Assembly (NCBI GenBank): GCA_030751755.1
Contig: JASMFO010000070.1
Coordinates: 1-16,437, forward strand
Reading direction: 5' to 3'
DNA length: 16,437 nucleotides
From: Candidatus Woesearchaeota archaeon
GTDB taxonomy: Archaea; Nanobdellota; Nanobdellia; Woesearchaeales; GW2011-AR4
Both the position numbers and the translations under genes were made by a program. The notes beneath the pieces were generated by a model that worked only from the letters and a program-made list of their open reading frames with translations, made no database searches and was not told where the DNA came from. Positions 13,035-16,437 of this stretch are shown piece by piece (position 1 is the first letter of the stretch; the number at the start of each line of letters is the position of its first letter).

Positions 13035-13583
13035 ATGGCAACTAAACAAGAACAGGAAGTTTTGCTTAATTGTGCAAAAAATGCTATTCTTAACTACCAA
13101 AACATTACTTATCCTGGTTTAAATAAACTTTCTGAGACATTAAAAGAAAAAAAAGGAGTTTTTGTGACTTTAACCCTTAATGGCCAGCTAAGAGGTTGCA
13201 TTGGCACTATACAGCCTATCATGCCACTCTATGAAGCTGTAATGAAAAATGCTGTAAGTGCAGCTTATTCTGATCCCAGATTTCCTCCAATGACAAAAGA
13301 AGAAGCAAATGACTTAATAATAGAAATATCTGTTTTAACCGAGCCATTAAAACTCAATTACACCAATCCATCAGATTTATTAAAAAAACTGAATCATGAA
13401 CAGGGCATAATCATCAAAAAAAGTTTTGCAACTGCTACATTTCTTCCGCAAGTATGGGAGCAACTTCCTGATAAAGAACAGTTTCTGGCGAATTTATGCC
13501 TCAAAGCAAACCTAAGTCCGGAAGCATGGAAAGACAGCAGCATAGAGGTATTTGCCTATAAAGTTGAGAAGTTTGGTGCTTGA
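13035..13583 (+). CDS. amrA: AmmeMemoRadiSam system protein AmrA (AMMECR1 domain)
   Basis: The 182-residue protein is a complete AMMECR1 domain. Its hallmark LRGCIG is at 52-57, followed by AVSAAYSDPRFPPMTKEE (73-90), IEISVLTEP, GIIIKKSFATATFLPQVWEQ and the ending VFAYKVEKF. The exact chemistry of the family is unknown; the surface-exposed LRGCIG motif is thought to be a functional site. I chose the ATG at 13035 rather than the GTG two codons earlier because a Shine-Dalgarno-like AGGA sits 7 bp before it. It is separated from amrS and amrB by the alpha/beta hydrolase gene and has a possible promoter of its own. Confidence 0.93.
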   Translation: MATKQEQEVLLNCAKNAILNYQNITYPGLNKLSETLKEKKGVFVTLTLNGQLRGCIGTIQPIMPLYEAVMKNAVSAAYSDPRFPPMTKEEANDLIIEISVLTEPLKLNYTNPSDLLKKLNHEQGIIIKKSFATATFLPQVWEQLPDKEQFLANLCLKANLSPEAWKDSSIEVFAYKVEKFGA

Positions 13584-13598
13584 AATAAACCCCAATAA

Positions 13599-13608
13599 TT
13601 TTATAAAG
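13599..13608 (+). promoter_or_regulatory. TATA-like box for the SemiSWEET-like gene
   Basis: TTTTATAAAG is centred 27 bp before the ATG at 13631, with no Shine-Dalgarno sequence, so a leaderless transcript carrying the transporter and nth is likely. Confidence 0.5.
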
Positions 13609-13630
13609 AATGTAATTTAATACTTCTAAT

Positions 13631-13975
13631 ATGAAGAAGCCTATAGAAGGATTGCATCACTTTCATATAAGGAAAAGAGTGCATCAAAAACACGAGTCAT
13701 ACCCTCATCCGCATAAGTGGAAACGATTTATGGACAAGGCCATTTATGTTGCAGGTGTATTTGGCCCGTTGATGACACTCCCTCAGCTGACAAAGATATG
13801 GATTGAAAAAAATGCAGCTGGAGTTTCTGTAATTTCCTGGGCATCCTATCTGATTGCTGCAATATTCTGGTTAATTTATGGCATTATGCATAAAGAAAAG
13901 CCAATTATTTTCGCATACAGCCTATGGATTGGTTTAGAAATATTAATTGTAGTTGGGACGATAATTTATGGTTAG
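13631..13975 (+). CDS. SemiSWEET/PQ-loop family small membrane protein
   Basis: The 114-residue protein has three predicted membrane helices (about 36-56, 66-85 and 92-113), the size of a three-helix SemiSWEET half-transporter, which dimerises to move sugars or other small solutes. The PQ motif P51-Q52 lies in GPLMTLPQLTKIWIEKNAAG (45-64), followed by VSVISWASYLIAAIFWLIYG, which is close to the family pattern. The first 30 residues are unusual: a basic, His-rich cytoplasmic segment (seven His between 9 and 28) that could bind metal or simply anchor the protein. Its end overlaps the start of nth by 8 bp. The transported substrate is unknown. Confidence 0.85.
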   Translation: MKKPIEGLHHFHIRKRVHQKHESYPHPHKWKRFMDKAIYVAGVFGPLMTLPQLTKIWIEKNAAGVSVISWASYLIAAIFWLIYGIMHKEKPIIFAYSLWIGLEILIVVGTIIYG

Positions 13976-14642
13976 TTTGAATTCAAAAATAAAAAACATC
14001 TCCAGAATAATCTCTTTATTAAAAAAACAAATAAAACAGTTTGAAAACCCAATTGCAACAGAAATAGGAGACAAAACAAAGAATCCTTTTCTTGTTCTGA
14101 TATCATGCATAATGAGCTTAAGAACCAAAGATACAACAACTGGTCCAGCAGCTAAAAGATTATTTCAATTAGCAGACAATCCAAAAGACATGCTTAAATT
14201 AACAAAAAAACAAATAGAGAAAGCAATCTTCCCAGTGGGTTTTTATCCAACAAAAGCAAAATACATAAAACAAACATGTAAAAGATTAATCAAAGATTAT
14301 ACTGGGAAAGTTCCGAATAGTGAAGAAGAATTATTGAAATTGCCTGGAATTGGAAGGAAATGCATGGGAATAACCATGTGTTATGGCTTTAATAAAAACT
14401 CCCATATACCTGTTGATACACATGTGCACAAATTGACAAACAGGCTTGGATGGGTTAAAACAAAAACACCTGAAAAAACAGAAATCGCTTTAACAAAAAT
14501 AATTCCAAAAAAATACTGGCATGATCTAAACAACCTGCTTGTAGCACATGGCCAAAATACTTGCGTTCCAATAAGCCCTTTTTGTTCTAAATGTTATATA
14601 AGAAAATACTGCCCAAGAATTAATGTCAAGAAAAGCAGATAA
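13968..14642 (+). CDS. nth: Endonuclease III (Fe-S DNA glycosylase/AP lyase)
   Basis: The 224-residue base-excision repair enzyme removes oxidised pyrimidines and cleaves the abasic site. The helix-hairpin-helix LPGIGRK (125-131) ends in the catalytic lysine K131, and IPVDTHVHKLTNRLGW (147-162) carries the catalytic D150. The C-terminal cysteines C199, C206, C209 and C215 have the exact C-x6-C-x2-C-x5-C spacing of the 4Fe-4S cluster. The length is normal for Nth. Its ATG lies inside the last codons of the transporter gene (8-bp overlap), implying one transcript and coupled translation, though the functions look unrelated. After the HhH lysine the residues are CMGITMCYGF instead of the more usual TANVVL, a mild variation. 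Confidence 0.94.
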   Translation: MVSLNSKIKNISRIISLLKKQIKQFENPIATEIGDKTKNPFLVLISCIMSLRTKDTTTGPAAKRLFQLADNPKDMLKLTKKQIEKAIFPVGFYPTKAKYIKQTCKRLIKDYTGKVPNSEEELLKLPGIGRKCMGITMCYGFNKNSHIPVDTHVHKLTNRLGWVKTKTPEKTEIALTKIIPKKYWHDLNNLLVAHGQNTCVPISPFCSKCYIRKYCPRINVKKSR

Positions 14643-14669
14643 ATTTTAATAATATTAAAAATAATATTC
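14643..14669 (+). promoter_or_regulatory. AT-only gap with possible TATA box before the CDF gene
   Basis: The gap after nth holds ATTTTAATAAT (14643-14653), 27-37 bp before the CDF start, plus two AATATT hexamers (14651-14656 and 14663-14668). It could serve as a promoter, but such AT-rich sequence is weak evidence. Confidence 0.25.
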
Positions 14670-14679
14670 TAAAAAACAA

Positions 14680-15549
14680 ATGAAAATCACAAAAAAAAGC
14701 GCAGTAACAGTGGGTATTCTTGGAAATATTCTATTATTTATATCAAAATTAATCATAGGATTTCTAACCAACAGCATCGCAATCATATCAGACGCCCTTA
14801 ATTCACTGACAGATATAATTAACTCCATAGTCTTATTTGTCAGCGTCAAAGTTGGAAGCAAATCCCCGGATAAAGAACATCCTTTCGGGCATTATCGTTC
14901 AGAGCCTATTGGGGCTTTAATAGTTGCAGTCCTTACAATAGTTTTAGGTTTTGAAGTGGTAAGGATAGCTATAGATAGGCTCATAAACAAGGTAACTCCC
15001 ATTTTCAGCATACATATGTTGCTGATACTGCTCATAACCATAGCAGTCAAGGCCTCAATGTATTTCTACACAAAAGCTGCATGGAAAAAAACAAAAAGTA
15101 CTGCATTAGGTGCATTCATGGTAGATCATAGAAATGATATTTTGATAGCCTCTGGAGCAATAATAGGATTTATAGGCTCAAATTACAATCTTGCTTTTCT
15201 TGACCCATTAGTTGCTATCTTCATAGGCCTTTGGATAATAAAAGTAGGCTTTGGTATAGGGATAAGCAACATAAAATTCCTCATGGGAGAATCTCCAAAA
15301 AAAGAGCTTCTGGAAAAAATAAAGAATGTAGCCTTAAAGGTTGAAGGTGTTAGAAGTATTCAGGAAGTAAAAGCTCATTATGTTGGAACTTTAGTTCAAG
15401 TAGAACTTCATATTATGGTTGACAGGGACCTCACTATCTATAGGGCACATACCATAGGCAGAAAAGTTGAGAAGAAAGTACATATGCTTGAAGATGTTGA
15501 GAAAGCATTTGTTCATATAGACCCGATAATAAAATCAAGACCGCATTAA
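14680..15549 (+). CDS. Cation diffusion facilitator, probably Mn2+-type exporter
   Basis: The 289-residue protein has six predicted membrane helices in the first 200 residues and a C-terminal cytoplasmic domain (about 205-289) ending in VEKAFVHIDPI, as in CDF metal exporters, which use proton exchange. The conserved loop DKEHPFGHYRSEP (64-76) follows helix 2. The transport site can be read by alignment to E. coli YiiP: D45 becomes N41 and D49 becomes D45 in ALNSLTD; H153 becomes D149 and D157 becomes D153 in DHRND. This N-D-D-D set resembles Mn2+ exporters of the MntE type and lacks the histidine of zinc exporters, so Mn2+ (possibly Fe2+) is the likely substrate. It lies 37 bp after nth and may continue that transcript. 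Confidence 0.92.
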   Translation: MKITKKSAVTVGILGNILLFISKLIIGFLTNSIAIISDALNSLTDIINSIVLFVSVKVGSKSPDKEHPFGHYRSEPIGALIVAVLTIVLGFEVVRIAIDRLINKVTPIFSIHMLLILLITIAVKASMYFYTKAAWKKTKSTALGAFMVDHRNDILIASGAIIGFIGSNYNLAFLDPLVAIFIGLWIIKVGFGIGISNIKFLMGESPKKELLEKIKNVALKVEGVRSIQEVKAHYVGTLVQVELHIMVDRDLTIYRAHTIGRKVEKKVHMLEDVEKAFVHIDPIIKSRPH

Positions 15550-15578
15550 TACACCATTCTTTAATTTTTAATAAAAAC

Positions 15579-15588
15579 ATTTAAAAGC
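15579..15588 (+). promoter_or_regulatory. TATA-like box for the flavin reductase-mre11 cluster
   Basis: ATTTAAAAGC lies 25-34 bp before the ATG at 15613, with no Shine-Dalgarno sequence between. A T5 run at 15565-15569 just before it may end the CDF transcript. Confidence 0.4.
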
Positions 15589-15612
15589 CCTTATAATTTC
15601 TTTTTTCACAAA

Positions 15613-16332
15613 ATGAACCAGCAAACAATCCAAGAACACAAACTAAAAATAATCAAAATCATAGACGAAACTTTAGATGTAAAAACATTTAGGGTAGAAA
15701 CACCAGATGGAACCGAAATAAATTTCTTTCCCAACCAGTTTTTTATGGTTAGGTTCCCTGACTCTGAACTGCAAAGAGCATATTCAATATCTTCCAGCCC
15801 AACACAAAAGGATTACATGGACATTACAGTAAACATGGTTGGCGAATTTACAACTAAGCTGTTTAAAAGCAAAGTTAATGATTATTTAATATTCAAGGGC
15901 CCTTTTGGAAAACTCCATTTTACCGAAAATATAAAGAATGATGTGGTTTTAATAAGCGGAGGTTGCGGAATAGCACCATTGATGAGCATAATAAAATACT
16001 GCAGCCAAAAAAATTTGCAGAACAAAATAAAATTAATTTACAGTGCAAAAACACCTGCTGATATAGTTTACAATGAAGATTTGAAAAAAATTAAAGAGCA
16101 AAATCAAAACTTCAATTACACTGTAACTATTACCCGGCCTTCTCCAGAACAAAATTGGACTGGCAGAACAGGAAGAATTGATTCTAATTTATTAAAGGAA
16201 AATATTAAAGACATTGAAAATAGTTTGTACTTTCTTTGCGGTCCTGTGGAATTTGTAAAAAACACAATATCCCTATTAGAAACATTAGGAGTAAAAAAAG
16301 ATCAAATCAGGACTGATGTTTGGGGAGGGTAA
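15613..16332 (+). CDS. FNR-family FAD/NAD(P)H oxidoreductase
   Basis: The 239-residue flavoprotein has the ferredoxin-NADP+ reductase fold. An N-terminal beta-barrel carries the FAD motif RAYSISSS (55-62), then KGPFGKLHF (95-103), the nucleotide-binding SGGCGIAPLMSII (115-127), and LCGPVEFV (208-215) near the end. It lacks a C-terminal ferredoxin domain and the extra cysteines of PyrK-like subunits, so it must pass electrons to a separate partner that is not visible here. The length is typical of single-subunit reductases. The mre11 gene begins 1 bp after its stop. The electron acceptor is unknown; NADH or NADPH preference cannot be read reliably. Confidence 0.9.
   Translation: MNQQTIQEHKLKIIKIIDETLDVKTFRVETPDGTEINFFPNQFFMVRFPDSELQRAYSISSSPTQKDYMDITVNMVGEFTTKLFKSKVNDYLIFKGPFGKLHFTENIKNDVVLISGGCGIAPLMSIIKYCSQKNLQNKIKLIYSAKTPADIVYNEDLKKIKEQNQNFNYTVTITRPSPEQNWTGRTGRIDSNLLKENIKDIENSLYFLCGPVEFVKNTISLLETLGVKKDQIRTDVWGG
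16324..16328 (+). promoter_or_regulatory. Strong ribosome-binding site of mre11
   Basis: GGAGG within the last codons of the reductase gene lies 5 bp before the mre11 ATG. It is the clearest Shine-Dalgarno sequence in the window, as expected for a gene inside an operon. Confidence 0.65.
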
Positions 16333-16333
16333 T

Positions 16334-16437
16334 ATGAAATTCGCACATCTGGCAGATTGCCACATTGGTTCTTGGCGAGATCCAAAACTAAAAGACATAA
16401 GCACAATAGCTTTCCAGAAAGCAATTGACAAATGCAT
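16334..16437 (+). CDS. mre11: Mre11/SbcD-type DNA repair nuclease, first 34 residues (truncated by window edge)
   Basis: The frame runs off the right edge. The opening MKFAHLADCHIGSW contains the first calcineurin-like phosphoesterase motif (D8-x-H10) that binds metal in Mre11, a nuclease that with Rad50 processes DNA double-strand breaks. The following segment (RDPKLKDISTIAFQKAID) is consistent with archaeal Mre11. The stop and the expected rad50 partner lie outside the window. The ATG is 1 bp after the reductase stop and has a strong ribosome-binding site. Confidence 0.85.
   Translation, partial: MKFAHLADCHIGSWRDPKLKDISTIAFQKAIDKC

Noticed and set aside
1..16437. CRISPR array, insertion sequence or prophage
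   Set aside because: No regularly spaced repeats, transposase, integrase or long terminal inverted repeats were seen; genes are compactly arranged housekeeping or lineage-specific genes.

Overview
The window is compact, AT-rich and archaeal. The signs are: TATA-like boxes centred about 25-35 bp before most first start codons, often without a Shine-Dalgarno sequence, so many mRNAs are probably leaderless or nearly so; an XPD-type Fe-S helicase; an Ogg2-type glycosylase; the AmmeMemoRadiSam trio; an Mre11 start; and a tRNA gene carrying bulge-helix-bulge introns. Small intergenic gaps, lysine- and isoleucine-rich proteins and two proteins I cannot place suggest a DPANN-type archaeon (Woesearchaeota, Pacearchaeota or similar). 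That placement is inference.

Left part (1-3209, minus strand): a truncated unknown gene, a voltage-gated K+ channel with a C-terminal zinc ribbon, and an XPD/Rad3 helicase. Next on the plus strand come tRNA-Ala(GGC), interrupted by two introns outside the anticodon loop (3210-3335), and a HIT-family hydrolase. A CheR-like methyltransferase lies convergent to the HIT gene.

Centre (4773-8001, plus): a tight cluster of corrinoid adenosyltransferase, adenosylcobalamin-dependent ribonucleotide reductase (NrdJ) and 8-oxoguanine glycosylase. The first enzyme makes the cofactor of the second. This NrdJ is unusual: one active-site redox cysteine is alanine and the C-terminal cysteine pair is missing. 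Two unrecognised genes follow (8070-10374), each behind an almost identical strong BRE/TATA element.

Right part (10465-16437, plus): amrS and amrB, a small alpha/beta hydrolase, then amrA; a SemiSWEET-like transporter overlapping endonuclease III; a CDF exporter with a manganese-type metal site; an FNR-like flavin reductase; and the beginning of mre11. Four DNA-repair genes (xpd, ogg, nth, mre11) share the window.

The most notable observations are the doubly interrupted tRNA-Ala gene, the altered NrdJ thiol set, and the pair of unknown genes with matching promoters. I saw no CRISPR array, insertion sequence or rRNA.
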